NCBI RefSeq assembly: GCF_001038425.2 | Contig: NZ_LDPV02000007.1 | Location: 1-61,291, forward strand | Direction of reading: 5' to 3' | Length of the DNA: 61,291 nucleotides | From: Ornithinibacillus contaminans | GTDB lineage: Bacteria; Bacillota; Bacilli; Bacillales; Amphibacillaceae | Part shown: positions 1 through 8,268 of the stretch, in pieces | Layout of the letters: each line of letters opens with the position of its first letter | Numbering within the stretch: the stretch's first letter is position 1 | Translations under genes and position numbers: made by a program | Notes under the pieces: generated by a model | The model's database searches: none | What the model was told of the DNA's origin: nothing | Seen by the model: only the letters and a program-made list of their open reading frames with translations

Positions 1-742
1 AACCATTCGCAATCAATACGAGACAAAAAAGTACGCTGTTTACACCATTTTAGGCTATACCATAGAGGGCAATAAAGACATTCTTGGTCTGTGGTTAAAT
101 GAAACAGAAAGCAAGCACAAATGGATGCAAATCTTTGATGAAATGAAAGCAAGAGGAGTCGAAGATATCTTCTTTATTTCCATGGATGGCGTGTCAGGAC
201 TGGAGGAAGGAGCTCGCTCCATATTCCCTAATGTCATTGTCCAACGATGCATTGTGCACTTAATTCGTAATGCCATTAAGTACGTTCCAAGTAAGGACTA
301 TAAAGCCTTTACTGCCTCGTTGCGAAAGGTTTATGGTGCTCAAAGCCTAACGGCATGTCAAAGTGCGTTTGAATCCTTTAAACAACAATGGTCTGCGTAT
401 CCAGGAGCTATCGATGTCTGGGAACGTAACTTTGAGCATGTGGAACAACTATATGACTTCGGCAGCGCAGTTCGTAAAATTATGTACACAACGAATGCAG
501 TCGAAAGTATCCACTCCAGCTTCAGAAAAGTAACGAAAAAAGGAGCATTCCCAAATGAGAACGCTCTGCTTAAAGTTCTATATTTACGTGTGAAAGAGTT
601 GGAAAACAAATGGGAAGGTGGTCATATTCAAAACTGGTCTTTAGCCATGAACCAGTTATTAATGGATGACCGATTAAAGGATAGGGTTCTCAAATATATT
701 TGAGTATATTTTTTAGGACTTACACACTTTATTTGACAAACC
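1..742 (+). mobile_element. IS256-family insertion sequence, right-hand part (cut by window edge)
   Basis: The window opens inside an IS256-family transposase gene that ends at 703. About 13 bases further on, at 716-742, lies a sequence beginning GGACTTACACACTTT and ending TTTGACAAACC, which resembles the terminal inverted repeat of this family. The left end is outside the window, so the target duplication cannot be checked. The element sits downstream of mntP, pointing towards it. Confidence 0.85.
2..703 (+). CDS. IS256-family transposase, C-terminal part
   Basis: This is a DDE transposase of the IS256 (mutator) family that cuts and pastes its element. The reading frame is open from base 2, upstream of the first ATG at 125, and reads YAVYTILGYTIEGNKDILG, typical of the family core. 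The segment FISMDGVSGLEEG carries the second catalytic Asp, and TTNAVESIHSSFRK carries the catalytic Glu. It ends in TGA at 701-703. About 233 residues are visible of a usual ~400, so the N-terminal DNA-binding part and first Asp lie off the left edge. No frameshift or internal stop is seen, so the copy may be intact. Confidence 0.93.
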   Translation, partial: TIRNQYETKKYAVYTILGYTIEGNKDILGLWLNETESKHKWMQIFDEMKARGVEDIFFISMDGVSGLEEGARSIFPNVIVQRCIVHLIRNAIKYVPSKDYKAFTASLRKVYGAQSLTACQSAFESFKQQWSAYPGAIDVWERNFEHVEQLYDFGSAVRKIMYTTNAVESIHSSFRKVTKKGAFPNENALLKVLYLRVKELENKWEGGHIQNWSLAMNQLLMDDRLKDRVLKYI

Positions 743-791
743 CATCATTTCTTAAGAACTGCACGATTAGTAAGTTGAACTGCACATGATT

Positions 792-830
792 AAGACCATT
801 TCCTTAGCAATTAGGAAATGGTCTTTTTTT
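792..830 (+). terminator. Intrinsic terminator between the IS and mntP
   Basis: AAGACCATTTCCT at 792-804 pairs perfectly with AGGAAATGGTCTT at 813-825 and is followed by seven T on the plus strand. It lies immediately after the convergent mntP stop codon, so it may serve mntP as well, although the T-run on the minus strand is weak. Confidence 0.75.
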
Positions 831-1378
831 CAAAAGATAATGTATAGGCCAAACCCACTTAGTATGCTTCCACCTAAGATTTCACCAAAGGCACCAATCA
901 CTCCGTGTACCTTTCTCCCGAGTAGCATTCCTGCCCATGTTAACACCATACTAGCTAATCCAAACAAGAGTAGCGTCAGCGCTGTTCTCACACCAGATAA
1001 CCCTAAGCTCAAACCAACAGATAGGCTGTCCAAGCTGACACTGAATGCAAATAAGATTAACCCCCAGCCAGTTGTCTGAACCATTTTTCCCTCTTCATTA
1101 TGAAAAGCAGAAAACAGCATGTGCGCCCCAATTCCGAACAATAATAACCCACCAGCTAATGTTGTCCATTCACCAATTTGCGCCGAGAGCATCCTGCCAA
1201 TCATCATTCCAATGAAGGGCATGACCATATGAAAAAATCCAATTACTACCCCAATTATCGCTATCCGCTTCAGCCGAATCCTCCGCATCCCAATCCCAAG
1301 GCTTACAGAAAAAGCATCCATTCCAATTGCGATCGCCATAGCGAAGGTTGAAATAAATTCACCAATTGCCTGCGACAT
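830..1378 (-). CDS. mntP: Manganese efflux pump MntP (YwlD)
   Basis: This is a 182-residue integral membrane protein of the MntP/DUF204 family, which exports Mn2+ and protects against manganese excess. It has about six hydrophobic helices in two related halves. Each half carries the family's acidic helix motif, GMDAFSVSLGIG near residue 19 and SLDSLSVGLSLG near residue 115, whose Asp residues are thought to bind the metal. An AGGAGG ribosome-binding site at 1386-1391 supports the ATG at 1378. The gene follows ywlC in the same orientation, as ywlD does in B. subtilis. I see no yybP-ykoY-type manganese riboswitch in the short upstream gap. Confidence 0.92.
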   Translation of the reverse strand: MSQAIGEFISTFAMAIAIGMDAFSVSLGIGMRRIRLKRIAIIGVVIGFFHMVMPFIGMMIGRMLSAQIGEWTTLAGGLLLFGIGAHMLFSAFHNEEGKMVQTTGWGLILFAFSVSLDSLSVGLSLGLSGVRTALTLLLFGLASMVLTWAGMLLGRKVHGVIGAFGEILGGSILSGFGLYIIF

Positions 1379-1534
1379 GAACCACCCTCCTTGGACATGC
1401 TTTTAAACTATATGCTCAGGTGTAGGGGTTTATGATTGTTGGTTGGTGGGAGTGGATTGGTTTTTGGCGTGATTCTGGGCTATGGGATTGAGGTGATGTA
1501 TCTAGTAACACTCCACTACTCAGCAACCCAATAC

Positions 1535-1566
1535 AAAAAGAGGCAACTTCGATTCAAGTCACCTCT
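1535..1566 (-). terminator. Terminator after ywlC
   Basis: On the minus strand AGAGGTGACTT pairs with AAGTTGCCTCT around a short loop and is followed by five T. It starts six bases after the ywlC stop. Confidence 0.75.
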
Positions 1567-1571
1567 CCATA

Positions 1572-2606
1572 TTATTCTTCTATATACTTACTGGCTGCTT
1601 TTCGTAGGCGATTCATGATAGCTTGTCCGATTCCGATTTCAGGATAGGTTTCGCATAGGATAATATCAACATCCGCCTTTTTATAGTAACGAAGTCCGTC
1701 ATAGAGATTAGCTGCTGTATCCTCAAGGGTTTCGCCTAATGAAAACTTATGATCAACAGTTAGCTTTTCTAGCGAATCTCGATTGGCGAGGACAGCAACG
1801 CTTTTTCCGTTATCAACTAACTCATCGATTAGAGCTTGAAGCTTCTCATTTCCGCCCGCTACTAACCACATCGGGGCTTCAGGGGCATAGTGTGTATATT
1901 TCATGCCAGGGGCTTTTGGTTTTAATGCTGGATCAGCATGTTCAAGTGCTGGGTCTACCGTTACGTTTCCGACGACATCCTCAAGCTCTTCACGGGTAAT
2001 CCCGCCTGGTCGAAGGATGACTGGGGTGGCTTGTGTACAATCAATTACGGTTGATTCCACACCCACGCCAGTTGCGCCCCCGTCGATAAGCCCGGCAATT
2101 TTACCGTGCAGATCCTCCCAAACATGGTCGGCCGTTGTTGGGCTAGGTTTTCCCGATAGGTTCGCGCTTGGTGCGGCGATTGGAATATTACATGCCTTTA
2201 GAAGAGCGATCGCAATCGGATGACTCGGAATTCGAACTCCCACAGTCGATTGCCCGGCAGTTACATTCGGTGCACAGCTCCCATTACTCTTTAGTACATA
2301 TGTAATTGGTCCAGGGGAAAAGGTATCGATTAACTTATCCACATATGCCGGAACATTTTCTACTAGTCGGAGTAGCTGTTCCTTGGTTGCGACATGTGCA
2401 ATCAGTGGATTATCCTGTGGACGACCTTTTGCTTGGAATATTTTCGAAACAGCCGCCTCATTCGTTGCGTCTGCACCGAGGCCATAAACCGTTTCGGTTG
2501 GAAAAGCGATTGTTTCCCCTGCCACTAGCGCATCCGCCGCTTCACGTAACATGGATAAATTGATTGATCCGTTCTCCGTTAGATTCCATCGTTTTGTTTC
2601 TATCAT
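1572..2606 (-). CDS. ywlC: L-threonylcarbamoyladenylate synthase (Sua5/YwlC)
   Basis: The enzyme makes threonylcarbamoyl-AMP from threonine, bicarbonate and ATP, the first step of the t6A37 modification of ANN-decoding tRNAs. It is 344 residues long with two domains: an N-terminal YrdC/TsaC fold with FPTETVYGLGADA near residue 38 and SANLSGKPSPT near 150, and a C-terminal Sua5 domain after the KAPGMKYTHYAP linker that closes over the active site. B. subtilis YwlC has the same two-domain layout and nearly the same length. The frame opens 18 codons earlier, but I chose the ATG at 2606 because AGAGGG lies eight bases before it and homology starts there. A DnaA-box cluster lies just upstream. Confidence 0.95.
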   Translation of the reverse strand: MIETKRWNLTENGSINLSMLREAADALVAGETIAFPTETVYGLGADATNEAAVSKIFQAKGRPQDNPLIAHVATKEQLLRLVENVPAYVDKLIDTFSPGPITYVLKSNGSCAPNVTAGQSTVGVRIPSHPIAIALLKACNIPIAAPSANLSGKPSPTTADHVWEDLHGKIAGLIDGGATGVGVESTVIDCTQATPVILRPGGITREELEDVVGNVTVDPALEHADPALKPKAPGMKYTHYAPEAPMWLVAGGNEKLQALIDELVDNGKSVAVLANRDSLEKLTVDHKFSLGETLEDTAANLYDGLRYYKKADVDIILCETYPEIGIGQAIMNRLRKAASKYIEE

Positions 2607-2700
2607 TAAAATGTCCCTCTTTTCTTTCCTCATTTTATCCGATAGTAATCTGTTACGCAAAAGATTTCGTTATCTGTTGAAAAGAAAAAAATCTGCAGGA

Positions 2701-2827
2701 TTGCCCACAGATTTTCGTAAGTATTCGTAATTTTACAGATGTTATTCACAGGTTATCCACAACAAATCATGTTATGCACATTTTTCCCACAGGTTGTTCA
2801 CAATTAATTTCGCTTGCCTGTGGATAA
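2701..2827. promoter_or_regulatory. DnaA-box cluster between ywlB and ywlC
   Basis: Four matches to the DnaA-box consensus TTATNCACA lie within 90 bp: TTATTCACA at 2742, TTATCCACA at 2753, TTATGCACA at 2772 and, inverted, TGTGGATAA at 2819. Near matches TTTCCCACA (2783) and TTGTTCACA (2794) fill the gaps, and TTGCCCACA starts at 2701. Several starts are 11 bp apart (2742/2753 and 2772/2783/2794), placing boxes about one helical turn apart. B. subtilis has a known DnaA-binding cluster at the same place, between ywlC and ywlB. It most likely titrates DnaA near oriC, and it may also affect ywlC transcription, which must start within or near it. Confidence 0.85.
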
Positions 2828-2831
2828 GTCA

Positions 2832-3233
2832 TCAAGAAACATCATATGCCCACCAATTGCCTTCTTTACGTGCAACATTGCGCAGTTCTAGTGCATCTTT
2901 TTGACGATGGAATTGTAGCGCATTCAATAAAATATCCACAACTGGTTGATGACTGTGTACATAAATTTTCTTTGCTTCTTTCCCTTTCGCTAGAACGATA
3001 ATGGTTTCTAGCAATACCGGTAAAATCTGCGCCGATTCTTTTGCAATGTAAAGCTGCTTCAGCCAATATACCCGGCCTTCAACGTTAGATAGTACAAAAC
3101 AGCCCTTGATTTGCTCGTCAATTTCGACGACATAGCCTTCCTTTAATAGGGAGTCCTTGTCCACCTGATTGGTCGTTCTCAGAAATTCATCGATTTTATT
3201 TTCCGATGCTTCGCTTGCAATGGTTAGCTTCAT
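2832..3233 (-). CDS. ywlB: GNAT-like N-acetyltransferase (YwlB-like)
   Basis: This is a 133-residue protein at the ywlB position between spoIIR and ywlC. It looks like a small GNAT fold: an N-terminal strand/helix, a central pair of strands (GYVVEIDEQIKGCFVLSNVE), then RVYWLKQLYI as the beta-4 strand and helices to the C-terminus. The usual Q/RxxGxG/A acetyl-CoA loop is not obvious, so activity is uncertain. The ATG at 3233 is preceded by AGAGG at a good distance; a GTG nine bases earlier is the alternative. The substrate is unknown. The call rests on synteny plus the general fold. Confidence 0.72.
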   Translation of the reverse strand: MKLTIASEASENKIDEFLRTTNQVDKDSLLKEGYVVEIDEQIKGCFVLSNVEGRVYWLKQLYIAKESAQILPVLLETIIVLAKGKEAKKIYVHSHQPVVDILLNALQFHRQKDALELRNVARKEGNWWAYDVS

Positions 3234-3313
3234 TTTCCCCACCTCTATTCATACTTGATAGAATACTTCTCTAGAATCTCTCTTTTCTATCATTTTATGC
3301 ACGACTGTGGAAA

Positions 3314-3919
3314 CTATGACAAACCTAACCATTCCAGTAGAAAGAATTTTATCTCGAGTCCATTTCCTTCAGCTTCTGGATCGTCTTCAAAGCCTCCCGA
3401 ACTTGCTTCAGCGACACTAATTCCGTTTGCAAAATCCAAGAAACAAAGCGGCGGGAAGAGAACACACCACCAATTTGCACCTTCTCCTTCACCAATTGTA
3501 ATTAAAATTGCTTCATAGTCACCTGCAGGATACAAATAGGACCCATATATTTTTGTTGGGAAACTTACCGAGTCATTATACTCCACGTCAACATCACGAT
3601 TTTCTCCCGCTTCTTGTAAGGTTTGATGGACGATTTCCTTTATCTCCGGAACTTTACTTTCTAATAGCTTTCTCGCCTCATTAATATCGGTAATTTCAGC
3701 GACCCATTCCGTAATGGCAGCATTCACATTATCACGAACAACTCGTTTTATTTCCTGATCGGCCTCATTATCACTATTTGCTAAAATCCGTAAACGAATC
3801 GCATCATCTGGAATCACCTCGTAATCATCCATCTGATTCGTCTCCGTTCCCAACCCCTTAATCGGCAAAGAAAGTGCGACCATTACCAAAATAAATAATA
3901 TAATTCCTAATTTCTTCAT
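3314..3919 (-). CDS. spoIIR: Stage II sporulation protein R
   Basis: SpoIIR is secreted from the forespore into the intermembrane space and triggers SpoIIGA to process pro-sigma-E in the mother cell. The 201-residue protein starts with a signal peptide (MKKLGIILFILVMVALSLP). It then carries the family hallmarks IPDDAIRLRILANSDNEADQ near residue 36 and ANWWCVLFPPLCFLDF near residue 149. Expression in relatives is under sigma-F; I could not identify a convincing sigma-F promoter by eye. Position next to ywlB and the prmC/prfA pair matches B. subtilis. Confidence 0.95.
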   Translation of the reverse strand: MKKLGIILFILVMVALSLPIKGLGTETNQMDDYEVIPDDAIRLRILANSDNEADQEIKRVVRDNVNAAITEWVAEITDINEARKLLESKVPEIKEIVHQTLQEAGENRDVDVEYNDSVSFPTKIYGSYLYPAGDYEAILITIGEGEGANWWCVLFPPLCFLDFANGISVAEASSGGFEDDPEAEGNGLEIKFFLLEWLGLS

Positions 3920-4025
3920 CGTATCCTGCCCCCGTTCCTGATTTACTCACAGTATGGACAGGAGGTGATTATTTTAAACTAGTAATCTAGTATTTTTTCT
4001 GGTGTTTACCTTTTACAGCCGATCC

Positions 4026-4582
4026 TTAGTTATCCGCTTCTGGTTTGATAAAAATTTCAATTTCATTTTGATATTGTTGCACTAAATTATCCAGCTCATT
4101 ATTTACTTTTTCCATATATTCTTCATTATCCCGCTCGTTGTTTGGATCCCCAAATTTTGCTTCAACATAAGCATTTATATATGCACTTATTTCGGCGTTT
4201 AATTTGGCATACTCTTTATAATATTCCTCTGGTTCCATCTCTAGTTTTTTGCTTGTGATAGCGCAAATTCCCATGTATTCTTGACCGACTTTGAATCTGT
4301 ATTTTCAGGTGGAAGTTCCCCCATACCAAAAAGCATTTCCTCGATTTCCTCCGTTACGTCTAGTCCCATTTCCTTTGCTTCTTGGATAATTAACTCTTGC
4401 TTCACAATCCCCGCAACCAGCTCCGGTAATTTCTCATCGGATGCTCCATTCATAAACCGAATATCGCCAACAGTAATTTCCTGACCTCTTACTATGGCAG
4501 CTATGTCTTCATTATCATATTTATTACAGCCAACGAGAAAAATGAAACAACTACATATCGTAAAGCAACGCATTAACTTCAT
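4026..4582 (-). pseudogene. Frameshifted lipoprotein gene, SurA-N/PrsA-like N-terminal region
   Basis: Two overlapping frames together encode one protein of about 185 residues. The first (4241-4582) begins with a lipoprotein signal ending in the lipobox FLVGC, then IVRGQEITVGDIRFMNG and a helical segment resembling the N-terminal domain of SurA/PrsA-type chaperones. It stops at 4241-4243. The second (4026-4274) continues with KKLEMEPEEYYKEYAK and an acidic helical tail. The junction is a run of six A on the coding strand (4245-4250); one added A restores a single frame. The cause could be a mutation, a homopolymer sequencing error, or ribosomal slippage, since the junction reads A AAA AAC. 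It lies between prmC and spoIIR. Confidence 0.6.
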
Positions 4583-4666
4583 CGTTTCCCCTCATTTCAT
4601 TCCCCACTGAATAAAACTTTGTTTCGTACAATTTAACGGAAAGCTACTCGAAAATACAGTGTATGT

Positions 4667-4700
4667 GAAAAAACACCCCAGTAAATTAGCTTAGGGTGTC
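4667..4700 (-). terminator. Terminator after prmC
   Basis: On the minus strand ACACCCTAA pairs with the complementary segment ending GGGGTGT and is followed by a T-run (4667-4672). It lies about 28 bases after the prmC stop. Confidence 0.75.
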
Positions 4701-4727
4701 ACACAATACACTTCTTCAGTTCACTAG

Positions 4728-5582
4728 TTACGATAGGTTCATCGCAGAAACAATCCGGTCTTTTCCATTAATATCCTTCACAACATTCACCGTGCTACTA
4801 GGAAAATTTTCCTTTATTATATTGCTTACTGCCTCCCCTTGTTGGTGGCCAATTTCAAATGCTAGCTGTGCACCAGGATTTATCGTACTGGGCAACTGTC
4901 CAATAATTCGCTTATAGGCAGCAAGCCCATCATCCTCTGCAAACAAGGCGAGCGCTGGATCATGATCTATCACTGTATCGGATAGCTCTGTTTTTTCTGC
5001 ATATGAAATGTACGGTGGATTTGATACCACGATATCCGCTTTCAAATTTGATTCGAGAAATGGCTCCAGAAAATCACCTTGTAAAAACGTCACATCTGCA
5101 TTGAGATTTTCCGCGTTCTCCTTGGCAGTGGCCAGTGCCTCTGGAGAAATATCAATCGCATATACTGATGCATTTGGAAGTTCTAGTGCTAGTGTAATCG
5201 CGATGATTCCACTACCTGTTCCAATATCCACAATGGTAATCGGATTTGCTTTTTCCACATGATTTACCACATGCAAAACAAGTTCCTCTGTTTCCGGTCG
5301 GGGTATTAAAACATGTGGATTCACTTGAAATTTTCTTCCATAAAACATTTCGTATCCCATTAGGTGCTGAATTGGCACACCAGTTTCCACATGTTTTTTA
5401 ATGTCGCTTTGAAAATTTTCCACGATTGTAGCTGGAATTTCATCACGCATTTGCACGTAGAATTGTGTTCGAGATACTCCGAGATGATATTGAAGTAGAA
5501 GCTCTGCAACACGTGTTTCGCGATTGTTTTTTTCTAAAAAAAGAGAAGCCCACTGGAGGACTTCATATTGTTTTTGACCCAT
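4728..5582 (-). CDS. prmC: Peptide chain release factor N(5)-glutamine methyltransferase
   Basis: PrmC methylates the glutamine of the GGQ motif in release factors RF1 and RF2, using S-adenosylmethionine. The 284-residue protein has an N-terminal helical domain that grips the release factor and a Rossmann methyltransferase domain. The latter shows VDIGTGSGIIAITLA (SAM-binding motif I, near 112) and the catalytic NPPY tetrapeptide (VSNPPYISY, near 185). It starts one base after the stop of prfA, whose product is its substrate, so the two are translationally coupled. The frame reaches a TTG 12 bases earlier, but the ATG at 5582 fits homologues better. Confidence 0.96.
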   Translation of the reverse strand: MGQKQYEVLQWASLFLEKNNRETRVAELLLQYHLGVSRTQFYVQMRDEIPATIVENFQSDIKKHVETGVPIQHLMGYEMFYGRKFQVNPHVLIPRPETEELVLHVVNHVEKANPITIVDIGTGSGIIAITLALELPNASVYAIDISPEALATAKENAENLNADVTFLQGDFLEPFLESNLKADIVVSNPPYISYAEKTELSDTVIDHDPALALFAEDDGLAAYKRIIGQLPSTINPGAQLAFEIGHQQGEAVSNIIKENFPSSTVNVVKDINGKDRIVSAMNLS

Positions 5583-5583
5583 G

Positions 5584-6654
5584 TTATTCACCAATTTGCT
5601 CTAGTTTTTTCGCTTGTTCTTCCATCACCAAAGCATCAATTACTTCATTTAGCTTACCTTCTAAAATCTGGTCAAGCTTCTGAATGGTTAGTCCGATGCG
5701 GTGATCGGTTACACGGTTTTGCGGGAAGTTATACGTACGAATCCGCTCCGAACGGTCACCAGTTCCAACGGCAGATTTACGGGTTTCATCATATTCAGCC
5801 TGTGCTTCTTGTTGGAACTTATCGTATACACGCGCACGAAGAATTTTCATCGCTTTTTCTTTATTCTTGATTTGCGACTTTTCATCCTGCATGGATACCA
5901 CGATTCCTGTCGGCAAGTGAGTTAGACGCACCGCAGACATGGTCGTGTTAACACTTTGTCCACCAGGTCCACTGGAAGCAAATGTATCGGTACGAATATC
6001 TTTTTCATGGATTTCCACTTCAACCTCTTCTGCCTCTGGAAGTACGGCAACTGTTGCAGTTGACGTATGAATTCGGCCACCTGATTCTGTTTCTGGTACA
6101 CGTTGCACACGGTGGGCACCATTTTCATACTTCAGCTTAGAGTAAGCCCCATTTCCTTTTACTAGGAAAATGATTTCTTTATAACCACCCACACCAGTCG
6201 TATTTGCCTCCATCACTTCGGTTTTCCAGCCTTGGCTCTCCACATAACGGGAGTACATACGATACAGATCGCCAGCGAATAACGCCGCTTCATCACCACC
6301 AGCAGCACCGCGAATCTCAACAAAAACATCCTTATCATCGTTCGGGTCCTTCGGTAAAAGAAGAATTTTCATGCGCTCTTCCAGCTCTTCTTTTGATTCC
6401 GATAGCTCGGCAATTTCAGACTTAACCATAGCTTGCATTTCGCCATCCAAGTCATCCTCTAGCATCTCTTTCGCATCTTTTAACTGTTCCGTTACATCTT
6501 TATATTCACGGTAAGCCTGCACAACATCCTCAAGCCCAGACTGTTCCTTGGAATACTCACGCAATTTGTTGGTATCACTAATAACTTCCGGATCACTTAA
6601 TAACTCATTCAATTTATTATAACGATCTTCCAATGTTTGCAAACGATCTATCAT
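5584..6654 (-). CDS. prfA: Peptide chain release factor 1
   Basis: RF1 recognises UAA and UAG in the ribosomal A site and releases the finished peptide. The 356-residue protein has the N-terminal coiled-coil domain, an acidic [11 protein letters not shown] region, the GGQ catalytic loop ([17 protein letters not shown] near 230) and a C-terminal domain with DHRIGLTI. The stop-codon reading tripeptide lies in the usual loop before [10 protein letters not shown]. The ATG at 6654 follows AGAGAGGTG; the frame is open 20 codons further upstream but that region is not conserved. It forms a two-gene unit with prmC. Confidence 0.97.
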   Translation of the reverse strand: MIDRLQTLEDRYNKLNELLSDPEVISDTNKLREYSKEQSGLEDVVQAYREYKDVTEQLKDAKEMLEDDLDGEMQAMVKSEIAELSESKEELEERMKILLLPKDPNDDKDVFVEIRGAAGGDEAALFAGDLYRMYSRYVESQGWKTEVMEANTTGVGGYKEIIFLVKGNGAYSKLKYENGAHRVQRVPETESGGRIHTSTATVAVLPEAEEVEVEIHEKDIRTDTFASSGPGGQSVNTTMSAVRLTHLPTGIVVSMQDEKSQIKNKEKAMKILRARVYDKFQQEAQAEYDETRKSAVGTGDRSERIRTYNFPQNRVTDHRIGLTIQKLDQILEGKLNEVIDALVMEEQAKKLEQIGE

Positions 6655-6753
6655 CACGGTCACCTCTCTGTCGATTAACATTATAATTATAGTATAGAGA
6701 AAGGGTAAGGTCAAAGTTCTTTTGGGTTTATAGGCTGAAGCAAACGGTTTGCG

Positions 6754-6954
6754 TTCGGGATTTGATGATCGGGTTTCGGGATTTGTTCAGTGGATTTCGG
6801 GTAATCTCGTGTAATGTTCGGCAAACATAAAATTTCTTTCGGGATATCGTATGAGGTTCGGGATTCCTAATGAAATGTTCGGGATAAGTTTGGCTAAGTT
6901 CGGGATTTCTCGCATAGGTTTCAGGATTTCGCTGCGTTTGGGACAGTTCTAGCT
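6754..6954 (+). repeat. 21-bp phased TTCGGGAT array (array A1)
   Basis: The core TTCGGGA(T) or a one-base variant starts at 6754, 6775, 6796, 6817, 6838, 6857, 6878, 6899 and 6920, with a weaker TTTGGGA at 6937. Steps are 21 bp except for the fifth unit, which is 19 bp, and the last, 17 bp. The intervening 12-14 bases vary. The array fills almost all of the gap between prfA and the NERD gene. It is not coding: the step changes break any frame. The remaining part of the gap (6655-6753) holds the prfA leader and nothing else recognisable. Confidence 0.85.
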
Positions 6955-7902
6955 CTATTCTAAAAAGTACTTACGTGAACTAGTGTTACCCACATATTTA
7001 TATTTTTCTTTTTGCAGTAAGTGTTTAACAACATAGGGTGAATCCACATGTAAAAACGCACGTGCTTCCCGATTAGAAATGATACTGCCAAACAATACTC
7101 GATAGTCATGCAACGTTTTCACATGGGCATGGAGTGATTCATGTCCACAATTCGGGCACCACCACCGCTTTCGCTGACGAATCATCGGTAAGTCTGAACA
7201 ACGCTCGCATATTACTCCCTTAATCAGATCGTCTTTTGTTAACTCGTACTTATCCAATAGATTTATAGACGAAGGCGTGTGAACGGAAACCAAATGCTTG
7301 CATAATCGATTAGTATCTCTTTTATTTATGGCGGCTGTCTTTTCAATTTCTCTAATTTGAAAAAATAGGTCATTATTATGGACGACTTCTCCTGGAATGG
7401 TATGGTTTGGAGATAATGACTTTATAATTGTACTAGGGGAACTAATTACCACTAAAAATTTAATCGGGATGTTTTGATAGTTGTGTTTTAACAACCACCT
7501 TTGCAGTCGAAATCGTTGTAGTTTTACTTGAGGAACAGGATTGGGGAAACCTTCTTCACGGGAATCATCATCGATACGGGTTACTTGTCCATTTTGGCCA
7601 AACACAATGGTTCCATACCAATTTTTCACCTCTAAAATAAGGATATAGTAAGTTGTAATGATAAGCGTGTCTAGTTGAAAATAACCATTATCATCTGAGA
7701 TTCTTACATTATGGAGAATTGAATAGCTCTCATCCAAGAAGGTTAATGGATAATCTATTTCCTTTTCACCCTTTATACCTCTCTTTAGCTTTATCAAATC
7801 TGTTTGAATTGCTTCTTTTTTCCTATGATTGGATGGTATTCGGCTATGTAGTGCTTCTAACTGGAGCAGTTCAAGCGATTCACCACGTTCTTTCAAAATC
7901 AA
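6955..7902 (-). CDS. NERD domain-containing protein with a C-terminal zinc-ribbon-like motif
   Basis: This is a 315-residue protein with a nuclease-related domain (NERD), predicted to share the restriction-endonuclease core. The core is seen as FQLDTLIITTYYILILEVKNWYG around residues 77-97, where D78 and E91-V-K93 match the D...ExK catalytic pattern. Near the C-terminus ICERC and WWCPNC, about 20 residues apart, form a probable zinc ribbon. The start appears to be TTG at 7902 after AGAGAGG. In B. subtilis tdk and prfA have no such gene between them, so it is an insertion here. Repeat arrays of the same type lie on both sides. Function and substrate are unknown. Confidence 0.8.
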   Translation of the reverse strand: MILKERGESLELLQLEALHSRIPSNHRKKEAIQTDLIKLKRGIKGEKEIDYPLTFLDESYSILHNVRISDDNGYFQLDTLIITTYYILILEVKNWYGTIVFGQNGQVTRIDDDSREEGFPNPVPQVKLQRFRLQRWLLKHNYQNIPIKFLVVISSPSTIIKSLSPNHTIPGEVVHNNDLFFQIREIEKTAAINKRDTNRLCKHLVSVHTPSSINLLDKYELTKDDLIKGVICERCSDLPMIRQRKRWWCPNCGHESLHAHVKTLHDYRVLFGSIISNREARAFLHVDSPYVVKHLLQKEKYKYVGNTSSRKYFLE

Positions 7903-8004
7903 TATGCATCACTACCTCTCTATTTTTTCTTTCCTTAATTAAATTCAACAAGTACAACTCTTTCTCCTTTTTATTTGGAAAAAAATATCTAGATTGTTTT
8001 TGCG

Positions 8005-8205
8005 TTTGGGATCAGAAGTGTAATGTTCGGGACAAATACGGAGTAGTTCGGGTTTTCTCCTGCCAAGTTCGGGAAATATTGATTAGTGTTCGGGATATTG
8101 CTGCTCGTTCGGGATTTCTTGTGCTATGTTCGGGATTTCTTGTGCCATGTTCGGGATAAATTAGAAATCTTCGGCATGAATCAACTCTTGTTCGGCATTC
8201 CACCC
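8005..8205 (+). repeat. 21-bp phased TTCGGGAT array (array A2)
   Basis: Cores start at 8005 (TTTGGGA), 8026, 8047, 8068, 8089, 8108, 8129, 8150, 8170 and 8191. The first four steps are 21 bp, the fifth unit is 19 bp, then 21, 21, 20 and 21. The last two cores read TTCGGCAT. The architecture matches array A1 on the other side of the NERD gene, although the bases between cores differ. It lies between the NERD start and the tdk terminator; bases 7903-8004 hold only an AT-rich NERD leader. Confidence 0.85.
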
Positions 8206-8239
8206 CGCCTCCCGCATCGCGCACCCCCTCCCGCCCAAC

Positions 8240-8268
8240 AAAAAAAGCACCCCCTAAGGGTGCTTTTC
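8240..8268 (-). terminator. Terminator after tdk
   Basis: On the minus strand AAAAGCACCC and GGGTGCTTTTTT form a GC-rich hairpin with a T-run. It begins at the tdk stop codon. Confidence 0.85.

Noticed and set aside
1436-1618. 60-codon plus-strand frame between mntP and ywlC
   Set aside because: It lacks a ribosome-binding site, crosses the ywlC terminator and ends antisense in ywlC.
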